A stretch of DNA of 59,111 nucleotides. Origin: JAZKIX01 sp040384645. GTDB taxonomy: Bacteria; Pseudomonadota; Gammaproteobacteria; Burkholderiales; Burkholderiaceae_D. Below, in pieces: positions 35,861 through 44,095 of the stretch. The notes under the pieces are model-generated. The model made no database searches. It was given only the letters and a program-made list of their open reading frames with translations, and was not told the DNA's origin. The stretch spans positions 1-59,111 of the forward strand of contig JAZKIX010000007.1 of the NCBI GenBank assembly GCA_040384645.1. Direction: 5' to 3'. How positions within the stretch are numbered: the stretch's first letter is position 1; each line of letters opens with the position of its first letter. The position numbers and the translations under genes are program-made.

Positions 35861-37843
35861 TCAAGGTAAATCTGTCGGCGTCACGCTACGCGGCGCCACT
35901 ACCCCGAGTCGGGCCTTCAGCGATTGCGGCTTATTCTCAAACAGCGCCGCGTAATAAGTCGCGTTGGACAATACGTTTTTGACATAACCGCGCGTCTCGG
36001 CGAACGGGATTGATTCGGCGAAAATGGCGCCTTCAACCGTCGCCGGCAACGTGGCGCGCCAGGCTTTGGGGCGGCCGGGGCCGGCGTTGTAGGCGGCGGT
36101 AGCGAGGGCTTGTGAACCGTCCAGATTGCCCAGGACCATGTTGAGGTAATTGGTGCCGAGTGCGATATTGACGTCGATGTCGTTGACCTGGTGTGGCGCG
36201 AAATCGGTCATGCCGATTTTCTTGGCGACATATTTGGCGGTGCCGGGCATCAGTTGCATCAGGCCGGAGGCGCCAACGTGGGAGCGCGCGTTCATGATAA
36301 AACGTGATTCTTGCCGGATCAAGCCGTAGACCCAGGCCATGTCGATGCCGACTTTTTGGGTGGCGCTGACCATGCTGTCGCGGAAGGGCGACGGAAAGCG
36401 TTGGGTAAAGTCGAATTCTTTCCGGGTCCGGTCCGAGGTGTGGACCATGCGGTCAAGGACGTTTTTTTGGCGGGCGAATTCGGCGGCGGCGATCATTTCG
36501 CGTTCACTCATTTTGCGTAACTCCCAATTCCATTCGCGCGTGCCTTCAAAGCGCAGGTTCATCGAGAAGAATTTGAATGCTCTTTGAAAGCCGGGGTTGC
36601 TGGCCATGGGTGCAATTTCGGCGCTGCTCAACACCAGCCCGGCTTGCGGAATGGTAATTTGATGGCCTAATTCTTCCAGCGCTAGCTGGCCATAAAAATT
36701 GCTTTGATCAAGGATCGATGACCATAGTTTTTGCGCTTGCTCGGTCTTGCCTTCGGCTTGCAGGGCGCGACCGAGCCAGTAAATCCAGGCGGGCGATTCG
36801 CGCAGTGCTAGCGGCATCGCTTCGACCGCCGATTTGACCAGTTTCCAATCGGCATAACGCAGGCCGATGCGGGCTTTCCACTGGACACCTTCGGGCGAGA
36901 GCGGCGCATTCTGTGCCAGGCGCCAATAATCGATGGCGTCCGGTGCCAGGTCGAGCGAAGCCTGTAGCGCGATTTGCGACCATGCCAGCGCTTGTTCCTT
37001 GGCATCGAGTTTTTTCAGGTTGGCACGCAAGGCGTGCGCGGCTTGGGCGTGGCCGGAACGGGCGCTGCGTCCCAGCGCGATGAAGAAGGCTTCATGCGCG
37101 GCGCGGCCAGGTTTGACGCCGCGTGCCAGAGTCAGGGAGGGGAATTCGATGGCGTGCGCGATCTGGCTTTCTGGCACGTCGAGCAAATCGGCCAGTCGGC
37201 GCGCCGCAGGGACGGCATTGGTTTCTGCCGCCAGCCTGGTCTGGTTCCACAAGTCATCGGTCTTGAACTGCCGGGCATTGGCCAGCGTACTAATCAAGGC
37301 ATGGCAGGCGTCACCGTAGTCCTTGGGCGTGACCAGCAGGGCACGTGCATCGTCGGCGACATTTTGGCCCTTGATGGCGCGTGACATCAGGGCAAAACAT
37401 TTCACTTGCAAATCGTCGTTGAGGACGAACTGCGGATAATGTTCGTCGAAGCTGACCCAGTTGCGACGGTGGCCGGCTTCTAGCAGCCAGTCGTTGCGCA
37501 GACGGTCGGCAATCGCGCTACCGCTATACCGGTTCAGGAAATCATTGATTTCCGTGATTGAAGCCTGAGCCAGGCGCGACTTGAGGCGATAATAATCAAC
37601 GTAGGAAGGGATCGCATAATTGGATAAGCGATTGGCAAAGTCGCCAGCCTTGGCGCTATCATCGCGGCGTGCGGCGTCGCGTAGGGCAAGGAATACCTCG
37701 TCTTGATCGAGCGAAAGGGCGGGATTGGCAGACGATGGACTGACATTGGTGCTGCTGGTCAGCGCTGCGGTTGCCAAGCTGGCGACCAATATTGCAGCTA
37801 CTGTGACGATGCTGCGGCGCAGCGATTTACTGGATAATTTCAC
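35861..37843 (-). CDS. slt: soluble lytic murein transglycosylase
   Basis: 660 residues starting at GTG 37843, with a signal peptide. A long helical superhelix (about 45-470) precedes the C-terminal goose-lysozyme-like domain. The catalytic Glu is in GLIRQESRFIMNARSHVGASGLMQLMPGTAKYV, followed by NIALGTNYLNMVL and ATAAYNAGPGRPKAW. It cleaves peptidoglycan glycan strands in the periplasm to give 1,6-anhydro-muropeptides. Divergent from the folate gene by 86 bases. Confidence 0.95.
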   Translation of the reverse strand: MKLSSKSLRRSIVTVAAILVASLATAALTSSTNVSPSSANPALSLDQDEVFLALRDAARRDDSAKAGDFANRLSNYAIPSYVDYYRLKSRLAQASITEINDFLNRYSGSAIADRLRNDWLLEAGHRRNWVSFDEHYPQFVLNDDLQVKCFALMSRAIKGQNVADDARALLVTPKDYGDACHALISTLANARQFKTDDLWNQTRLAAETNAVPAARRLADLLDVPESQIAHAIEFPSLTLARGVKPGRAAHEAFFIALGRSARSGHAQAAHALRANLKKLDAKEQALAWSQIALQASLDLAPDAIDYWRLAQNAPLSPEGVQWKARIGLRYADWKLVKSAVEAMPLALRESPAWIYWLGRALQAEGKTEQAQKLWSSILDQSNFYGQLALEELGHQITIPQAGLVLSSAEIAPMASNPGFQRAFKFFSMNLRFEGTREWNWELRKMSEREMIAAAEFARQKNVLDRMVHTSDRTRKEFDFTQRFPSPFRDSMVSATQKVGIDMAWVYGLIRQESRFIMNARSHVGASGLMQLMPGTAKYVAKKIGMTDFAPHQVNDIDVNIALGTNYLNMVLGNLDGSQALATAAYNAGPGRPKAWRATLPATVEGAIFAESIPFAETRGYVKNVLSNATYYAALFENKPQSLKARLGVVAPRSVTPTDLP

Positions 37844-37929
37844 GGTACAACTCTCGATCTTATTTACTCTGTACAGGTACTGACAGCATCATTTCAAGCA
37901 TACCATGCTGCACCGTAACACTCACTCAC

Positions 37930-38475
37930 ATGACCGATAAAACGACACTCAGAAAAAGCTTGATTGCCGCCCGCCGCGCCATCGACCCAGCCTTGCGCCA
38001 GCAGTGGGATGCGGCAATCGGCCGGCAGGTCATGGACTGGTGTCTGCGCCATGAGATCGGCACTTGTGCCGTGTATTGGCCGATCCAGGGCGAGCCGGAT
38101 TTGCGCCCGATGTATGCCCAATTAAGCGCACGCGGCATCCGCCTGGCCTTGCCGGTGGTGGTGGCAAAAGAGGCGCCGCTACGCTTTGTTCTATATGCAC
38201 CGGGTGATGCGCTGGTCAAAGATGGGATGGGTTGTTCAGTGCCGGCGGTGCGCGACGATGCCGTATTGCCGGATGCGGTATTGATCCCGTGCGTCGGGTT
38301 CAACCATGCGCGCTACCGGCTTGGCTATGGCGGCGGATTTTACGACCGCACGCTGGCGCTGACGCCACGGCCGCTGGCAATCGGCGTGGCGCATAGCATC
38401 AGTCGCGCCGATTTTGCCATTGAGCCGCACGATATTGCGCTCGATGCCTTGATCACTGATTTGCCTGAAGCCTAG
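37930..38475 (+). CDS. fau: 5-formyltetrahydrofolate cyclo-ligase
   Basis: 181 residues. It starts RKSLIAARRAIDP, the ATP-binding Arg/Lys region of the family, has AVYWPIQGEPDLRP, and contains the signature HARYRLGYGGGFYDRTLA. It converts 5-formyl-THF to 5,10-methenyl-THF in the cytosol with ATP. It converges on metF with only 4 bases between the stops; both act in one-carbon metabolism. Also called ygfA in E. coli. Confidence 0.93.
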   Translation: MTDKTTLRKSLIAARRAIDPALRQQWDAAIGRQVMDWCLRHEIGTCAVYWPIQGEPDLRPMYAQLSARGIRLALPVVVAKEAPLRFVLYAPGDALVKDGMGCSVPAVRDDAVLPDAVLIPCVGFNHARYRLGYGGGFYDRTLALTPRPLAIGVAHSISRADFAIEPHDIALDALITDLPEA

Positions 38476-38479
38476 CACC

Positions 38480-39379
38480 TTAGTGAGTGTGATTGCAGCA
38501 AATGCCCGCTTCGGCGCCATCGCTGTGGACGGACACCGGCCGCAGGCTTTGCACAATCGCCATCGTGGTTGCAGCCTGGTTCAAGCTGTAAAAATGCAGC
38601 CCCGGCGCGCCGCCGACCAGCAGGCGCTCGCATAAATGCGTCACCACATCCAGCCCAAAAGCTTTGATCGAGGCGGTATCGTCGCCGTAGCTGGCCAGCT
38701 TCAGGCGAATCCAGCGCGGGATTTCGGCACCGCACATTTCAGAAAAGCGCATCAGTTGCGAATAATTGGTGATCGGCATGATGCCGGCCACAATCGGAAC
38801 GGTGATGCCGATCCGGCGCGTTTCTTCGACAAAACGGAAGTAAGCATCCGGATTGTAGAAATATTGCGTGATGGCAGAGTTAGCGCCGCAAGCAACCTTG
38901 TGCGCAAAACTTTTCAAGTCATCTTGCGGTGACTTGGCCTGCGGGTGCATTTCGGGATAGGCCGCGACCTGGATCTCAAACCAGTCGCCGGTGTCAGCGC
39001 GGATAAATTCGATCAATTCACTGGCGTAGCGGAACTCGCCCACGCCGCCAAAACCGCTGGGTAAGTCACCGCGCAAGGCGACCACGCGCTTGATGCCGCT
39101 GGCCTTGTATTGAGCCAGGATGGCGCGGATCGATTCGCGCGAGCCGCCCACGCAGGACAGATGCGGTGCAGCATCATGGCCGTCGCGCATCAAGCCTAAA
39201 ACAGTATCGAGCGTACCGCTCTGGGTCGAGCCGCCAGCGCCGAAGGTGACCGAAAAGTATTTGGGTTTGAGTTCTGCCAACCGGGTCCAGGTAGCGCGCA
39301 ATTTTTCTGCGCCTTCTGCCGTTTTGGGCGGGAAAAACTCAATGCTGAAATTGGCTTCGGGTTTGATGTCAATCGTCAT
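38480..39379 (-). CDS. metF: 5,10-methylenetetrahydrofolate reductase
   Basis: 299 residues, the usual bacterial length. It has SIEFFPPKTAEGAEKL with the catalytic Glu, FSVTFGAGGST, HLSCVGGSRESIRAIL, VVALRGDLP, and GANSAITQYFYNPDAYFRFVEE. It is a FAD enzyme making 5-methyl-THF for methionine synthesis. The start overlaps the holin-like gene by 11 bases. It is third in the riboswitch-led cluster, so its expression likely rises when S-adenosylhomocysteine accumulates. Confidence 0.96.
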   Translation of the reverse strand: MTIDIKPEANFSIEFFPPKTAEGAEKLRATWTRLAELKPKYFSVTFGAGGSTQSGTLDTVLGLMRDGHDAAPHLSCVGGSRESIRAILAQYKASGIKRVVALRGDLPSGFGGVGEFRYASELIEFIRADTGDWFEIQVAAYPEMHPQAKSPQDDLKSFAHKVACGANSAITQYFYNPDAYFRFVEETRRIGITVPIVAGIMPITNYSQLMRFSEMCGAEIPRWIRLKLASYGDDTASIKAFGLDVVTHLCERLLVGGAPGLHFYSLNQAATTMAIVQSLRPVSVHSDGAEAGICCNHTH

Positions 39380-39722
39380 TTTTATTACTCAAAATCAAAG
39401 AGGATAAGGCCCACGAAATAACGCTGTACAAGAGCGCACCAAGCACCGCCGACCAGAAACCTGCGACATGGAAACCATCGATCCAGCTTGCCACCATCCA
39501 AAACATCAAGCCATTGATGACCAGGATGAATAGGCCCAGCGTCAAGACCGTTACCGGCAGCGTCAACAGCAGCAATACCGGACGGATCAAGGCATTGACC
39601 AAGCCCAGCACCAGTGCGGCAATCAGTGCAGTCTGGACATTGTCGAATTTGACTGAATCGATCAGGTAAGGCAGGGCAAACAAGGCGGCGGCATTGATGA
39701 GCCAGGTGAGCAGTAAACGCAT
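39369..39722 (-). CDS. phage-holin-family small membrane protein in the ahcY-metF operon
   Basis: 117 residues with four membrane helices, of the holin IV-like family (for example NALIRPVLLLLTLPVTVLTLGLFILVINGLMFWMVA). Despite the name there is no phage context; the gene commonly sits between ahcY and metF in Betaproteobacteria. Its role is unknown. AGGAGA precedes the ATG, and its 3' end overlaps metF. Confidence 0.85.
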   Translation of the reverse strand: MRLLLTWLINAAALFALPYLIDSVKFDNVQTALIAALVLGLVNALIRPVLLLLTLPVTVLTLGLFILVINGLMFWMVASWIDGFHVAGFWSAVLGALLYSVISWALSSLILSNKNDD

Positions 39723-39818
39723 GACATTCTCCTAGTCGGGTAGCTTTAACAATCAGTATTGCAAGCGCCGGGCAAGGGCGCGATTTTGCTCCCCACCCAG
39801 CATGCTGCACATATCAAA

Positions 39819-41231
39819 TTAATAACGGTAATGATCGGCCTTGTAAGGGCCTTCCTTCGACACGCTGATATAGGCTGCTTGTTCATCGGTCAATACGCTC
39901 AATTGCGCGTTCAACTTCTTCAATTGCAGGCGCGCCACTTTTTCATCCAAATGTTTCGGCAAGGTATACACGCCGACCGGATACGCCTTGATATTGGTGA
40001 ACAATTCAATTTGCGCAATGGTTTGATTGGCAAAGGAAGAACTCATTACATACGAAGGATGGCCGGTGCCGCAACCTAAGTTCACCAAGCGGCCTTCGGC
40101 CAGCAAGATGATGCGGCGACCCGATGGGAAAATCACGTGGTCCACTTGCGGCTTGATATTGTCCCAGGTGTATTGCTTGAGCGAAGCGACGTCGATTTCA
40201 TTGTCGAAATGGCCAATATTGCAAACAATCGCCTGATCCTTCATCGCCAGCATGTGTTCATGCGTGATGACGTGGAAATTGCCGGTGGTGGTGACGAAAA
40301 TATCGGCCTTGTCGGCAGCGTATTCCATGGTCACGACGCGATAGCCTTCCATCGCTGCTTGCAGGGCGCAGATCGGGTCGATTTCCGTGACCCAGACTTG
40401 CGCGGACAAGGCGCGCATGGCTTGGGCGCAACCCTTGCCGACATCGCCGTAACCGGCGATCACGGCAACTTTGCCGGCGATCATGACATCGGTGGCGCGC
40501 TTGATGCCATCAACCAAGGATTCACGGCAGCCGTACAGATTATCGAACTTAGATTTGGTGACGGAATCGTTGACGTTAATTGCCGGGAAAGCCAGCTTGC
40601 CGTCTTTATGCATCTGGTACAGGCGATGCACGCCGGTGGTGGTTTCTTCGGTCACGCCCATGATGGCGGCCAGGCGTTTTGAATACCAATCCGGGCTAGT
40701 TGCCAGTTTGGCTTTGATCGAATTGTAGAGACAGATTTCTTCTTCTGAACTTGGCTTGCTCAACACCGAAGCGTCTTTTTCAGCGCGGGTTCCGAGGTGC
40801 AGCAGCAAGGTGGCATCGCCGCCATCGTCCAGAATCAGGTTGGAAAATCCGCCGTCGGCCCATTCAAAGATGCGGTGGGTGTAATCCCAATATTCGTCCA
40901 AGGTTTCGCCCTTGTAGGCAAATACCGGTGTGCCGCCGGCAGCGATGGCAGCGGCGGCGTGATCTTGGGTGGAGTAAATGTTGCACGAAGCCCAACGCAC
41001 TTTGGCGCCCAATGCTTCCAACGTCTGGATCAAGACCGCAGTCTGGATTGTCATATGCAACGATCCGGTAATGCGCGCGCCTTTGAGCGGCTGGCTGGCG
41101 GCGAATTCTTCGCGGATCATCATCAGGCCGGGCATTTCGGTTTCGGCGATGCGAATTTCCTTATCGCCCCAGGCAGCTAGGCTGATATCGGCAACGAGGT
41201 AATCTGGGGAAGCTTTGAGTATGGCGTTCAT
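39819..41231 (-). CDS. ahcY: S-adenosylhomocysteine hydrolase
   Basis: 470 residues from ATG 41231, preceded by GGAGG; an adjoining GTG at 41234 is possible. The NAD-binding loop is VIAGYGDVGKGCAQAM. NDSVTKSKFDN carries the catalytic Lys/Asp, and the C-terminus LTDEQAAYISVSKEGPYKADHYRY is typical. It splits S-adenosylhomocysteine to adenosine and homocysteine, recycling the product of methylation. It is controlled by the SAH riboswitch in its leader. Confidence 0.97.
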   Translation of the reverse strand: MNAILKASPDYLVADISLAAWGDKEIRIAETEMPGLMMIREEFAASQPLKGARITGSLHMTIQTAVLIQTLEALGAKVRWASCNIYSTQDHAAAAIAAGGTPVFAYKGETLDEYWDYTHRIFEWADGGFSNLILDDGGDATLLLHLGTRAEKDASVLSKPSSEEEICLYNSIKAKLATSPDWYSKRLAAIMGVTEETTTGVHRLYQMHKDGKLAFPAINVNDSVTKSKFDNLYGCRESLVDGIKRATDVMIAGKVAVIAGYGDVGKGCAQAMRALSAQVWVTEIDPICALQAAMEGYRVVTMEYAADKADIFVTTTGNFHVITHEHMLAMKDQAIVCNIGHFDNEIDVASLKQYTWDNIKPQVDHVIFPSGRRIILLAEGRLVNLGCGTGHPSYVMSSSFANQTIAQIELFTNIKAYPVGVYTLPKHLDEKVARLQLKKLNAQLSVLTDEQAAYISVSKEGPYKADHYRY

Positions 41232-41260
41232 CACGCCCTCCTTTCAATTGGAAAAAGGTA

Positions 41261-41330
41261 CGTGAGCGCAGTTGCGATGGAGATTTTCCGAGCCTGGCGA
41301 AAGGTGATTTCGTCGCAACGCTCCTCGGAG
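41261..41330 (-). promoter_or_regulatory. S-adenosylhomocysteine (SAH) riboswitch
   Basis: On the minus strand the leader reads CCGAGGAGCGTTGCGACG (41328-41311), then CAGGCTCGG, then CAACTGCGCTCACG (41274-41261). These are the three conserved blocks of the SAH riboswitch. CCGAG pairs with CTCGG to close P1, and GAGCG pairs with CGCTC as the pseudoknot helix. The class activates ahcY when SAH binds. It lies 30 bases before the ahcY start. Confidence 0.93.
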
Positions 41331-41547
41331 GTCGGTATCTTAGCATTGCTTTAGCGATTTTTACCAGCTTGGCGTTGCGTTGCAATTGGCCGACGCTTCG
41401 CTGAACTTTGATCCGGTAAAAAAATCTAATGGGACTTAGTGAGTTGGCGTGGTGGTCTGGTCTGTCTCTGCGCCTAGGTTGGGCAACGCGATTGCATGCG
41501 ATTTTGCCCCATTTGATTGCATCAATCGTTTTATTGGAGCATTTATT

Positions 41548-41925
41548 ATGGCTAATGCAGTGTCTACAAAGCGATGGCAAGATCAACTGGTATTGGTGCT
41601 GGGTATCTGGCTATTTATTTCACCATGGGTATTGTCGTATGCCAGCGATACGTCGCCAGCCTGGAACGCCCATATCGCCGGCATTATCATTGCGGTGATT
41701 GCGGCGCTCGAGCTTTACCGCACGTATTTCTGGGCCGCCGTCATTAATTTGCTGGCCGGCCTATGGACTGCGATATCGCCTTGGGCTTTGGGGGTTGCCT
41801 CCGACAGCACCTATATGACCAACGCACTCATCGTCGGGATTGCCGTATTCGCCCTTACCTTGTGGGAAATGATCAGCGATCCCGAATTGAGCAAACATTT
41901 GCCTGGCACCGGCGCCATGTCTTGA
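41548..41925 (+). CDS. SPW-repeat membrane protein
   Basis: 125 residues from ATG 41548, with GGAG before it. It has four membrane helices and two SPW motifs (LFISPWVLSYAS and AISPWALGVAS), each after a helix, as in the SPW repeat family. Function unknown. A strong TTCG-loop terminator follows. Confidence 0.85.
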   Translation: MANAVSTKRWQDQLVLVLGIWLFISPWVLSYASDTSPAWNAHIAGIIIAVIAALELYRTYFWAAVINLLAGLWTAISPWALGVASDSTYMTNALIVGIAVFALTLWEMISDPELSKHLPGTGAMS

Positions 41926-41992
41926 TGCTGGTTGTCATGGTTGTTACATAGCAAGACCGTTGTCTTGTAATGCGCTGCCGTCCGATGGCGCC

Positions 41993-42020
41993 AATAAGCC
42001 CCGTTTCGACGGGGCTTATT
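41993..42020 (+). terminator. terminator with TTCG tetraloop
   Basis: A perfect 12-base stem AATAAGCCCCGT/ACGGGGCTTATT closes a TTCG loop (42005-42008). The distal arm ends in TTATTCTT. Confidence 0.85.
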
Positions 42021-42109
42021 CTTGCTGCGGACCGGGATTGTTTGATGGCGGCCTGCGCCAAAGCATTGGTATAGGCATTGATCAAAACGCAAAACGGTAG
42101 ATTTTGATT

Positions 42110-42193
42110 AAAATATACTCCACCATGTATTTTTGAAGGGCATTAAAAACCGTGCGGGAGAAGGCATAATATGGCATATACCCCCTTTATTTG
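42110..42193 (+). repeat. interspersed intergenic element, copy 7
   Basis: AAAATATACT and GTATTTTT stem, GGGCATTAAAAA, CCGTGCGGGAGAAGG and GGCATATACCCCC. It lies upstream of tamA. Confidence 0.85.
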
Positions 42194-42271
42194 AGCATTT
42201 ATTACGCAATTGCGCGGGCGCTTTGAGGCTAAGTCCGGTAACATGGGCCAATCCATTATCGATAGGGAAAC

Positions 42272-44095
42272 ATGTTGATTGCAGCCTTGAAAAATCGAGC
42301 CTTGCGGACGGCAGTGCTGGCCTGCTGCCTGCTGCTGGCAATGCTGACCGGCGCCCATGCCCAGGATGCTAAACCTGCTCAAGCCACTGAGATCGCCGGA
42401 TACGACGTCACGATCGATGCGCCGCAACCATTGAAAACGCTGCTGGAAAACAACCTTGACCTAATGCGCTGGCGCAGCAACCAGCATATCGATGCGACCC
42501 AATTGCGCCGTCTGGTGCGTGCCGCGCCAGACCAGATCAAGACCTTGGTCGCGACCGAAGGCTACTATTCGCCACAAGTTGAAGCGACCCTGCATGTTGC
42601 CGACTCACCCAATCCGGTCAAGGCCAAGCCAGTGGTAGAGGTGCATGTGGTGCCGGGACAGCCGGTGCTGGTGGGCGACGTCGACATCGAGATTGTCAGC
42701 GGTGACAGTGACACAAGCTTAGCTGCGGCGACAACGCCGGAAGCACTCGACGCCGAGCATTTGCGTGCAAGCTGGCTGCTCAAGCCGGGCAGGATTTTTC
42801 GACAGGCCGATTGGGAGGCGGCTAAATTCCAGCTTTTGCGCCAGGCCGTACTGACCCGCACCCCCAAGGCGCGATGGGCCGACACCAGTGCCATTGTCGA
42901 TCCCGAAAGCCGCGTGGCGAAATTGAAACTCATCCTCGATCCGGGCCCGTCAGTCAAATTTGGTGCGGTCCAGATCGAAGGCTTGCAGCGCTATCCAGCC
43001 AGCATCATTGACAACCTGACCCAAATCAAACCGGGTGACTGGTATAGCGAGAGCGCCTTGCTCGACCTGCAATCGCGCCTGCAAGACACGGGATATTTCA
43101 GCAATGTCGAGATCAGCACCGATCTCGATGCCGCCGATCATGACTTGCCGATCACGGTGCGTGTGATTGAGAACAAACGTAAAAAAGCCGCCATCGGCCT
43201 CGGCTACAGCACCAATACCGGCAACCGGGCGCAAGTCACGTACGACGATCTGTATCTATATGGCCTGCGTTTCAAGAGCGACATCACGGTAGAAACCAAA
43301 AAACAGGCTGCCCACGGCAATGTGTTCTTCCCCATTACTGCGGCTGGCGACAACGACAGTATCGGCACCTCGTTCGAGCGCAAAGATATCGAAGGCGTGG
43401 TCACCAGCGTCGCCAGTCTCGCGGTCAAGCGCAGTTGGGGCCCACCCGCGCTGGAGCGCAGTGTAACCATCGAAATGCTGCACGAAACCAAAACCTTGCA
43501 GGGCGAGGCGTCCAGCGTGACCCGTAGTGTGCCCGCCACCTATGGCTTGACCATGCGCCGCACCGACGATTTGTTGTTTCCCACCAGCGGTTATGTACTC
43601 AATTTACAGGCCGGCGGCGCGGTATTGCCGATTTTGACGGACCGCTTGTTTTTGCGCGGCGCGGCCAAGCTGGCATATTTTTTTCCGCTTGGCAAAGACG
43701 ACCAATTGATCTTGCGTGCCGAATTGGGCGCGGTGCTGGCAAAGGACCGCCAAGGCATTCCCGATAGTTACCTGTTTCGCGCCGGCGGCGACCAGTCGGT
43801 GCGCGGTTACGCCTATCAATCGCTGGGCGTGAGCGAAGGTGACGCCACTGTCGGCGGCCGCTTCCTAGCTACCGGCAGCGTCGAAGCGCAGCACTGGTTC
43901 TTGCCCAACTGGGGCGCGGCGGTGTTTTATGACGTCGGCAATGCCGCCGACAGCATCCCGACCTTGCACCCAAAGTCGGGCTACGGTGTGGGCGCACGCT
44001 GGAAAAGCCTGGTTGGCCCGATCAATCTGGATGTCGCTTACGGCCATGCGGTGCAAGAATACCGCCTGCATTTTTCTCTGGGATTTACATTTTGA
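42272..44095 (+). CDS. tamA: outer-membrane translocation and assembly module protein TamA
   Basis: 607 residues with a signal peptide (cleavage near AHAQ, 31). POTRA-like repeats occupy about 40-270 (QIEGLQRYPASIIDNLTQIKPGDWYSESALLDLQSRLQDTGYFSNVEI is the last). A BamA-superfamily beta-barrel follows, with the conserved loop-6 motif in GGDQSVRGYAYQSLG and a terminal Phe. It works with TamB to deliver autotransporters or phospholipids to the outer membrane. It overlaps tamB by four bases. Confidence 0.93.
   Translation: MLIAALKNRALRTAVLACCLLLAMLTGAHAQDAKPAQATEIAGYDVTIDAPQPLKTLLENNLDLMRWRSNQHIDATQLRRLVRAAPDQIKTLVATEGYYSPQVEATLHVADSPNPVKAKPVVEVHVVPGQPVLVGDVDIEIVSGDSDTSLAAATTPEALDAEHLRASWLLKPGRIFRQADWEAAKFQLLRQAVLTRTPKARWADTSAIVDPESRVAKLKLILDPGPSVKFGAVQIEGLQRYPASIIDNLTQIKPGDWYSESALLDLQSRLQDTGYFSNVEISTDLDAADHDLPITVRVIENKRKKAAIGLGYSTNTGNRAQVTYDDLYLYGLRFKSDITVETKKQAAHGNVFFPITAAGDNDSIGTSFERKDIEGVVTSVASLAVKRSWGPPALERSVTIEMLHETKTLQGEASSVTRSVPATYGLTMRRTDDLLFPTSGYVLNLQAGGAVLPILTDRLFLRGAAKLAYFFPLGKDDQLILRAELGAVLAKDRQGIPDSYLFRAGGDQSVRGYAYQSLGVSEGDATVGGRFLATGSVEAQHWFLPNWGAAVFYDVGNAADSIPTLHPKSGYGVGARWKSLVGPINLDVAYGHAVQEYRLHFSLGFTF

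Noticed and set aside
39369..39722. Holin-family protein as a sign of prophage
   Set aside because: No other phage genes are near, and this small membrane protein is part of the ahcY-metF cluster.
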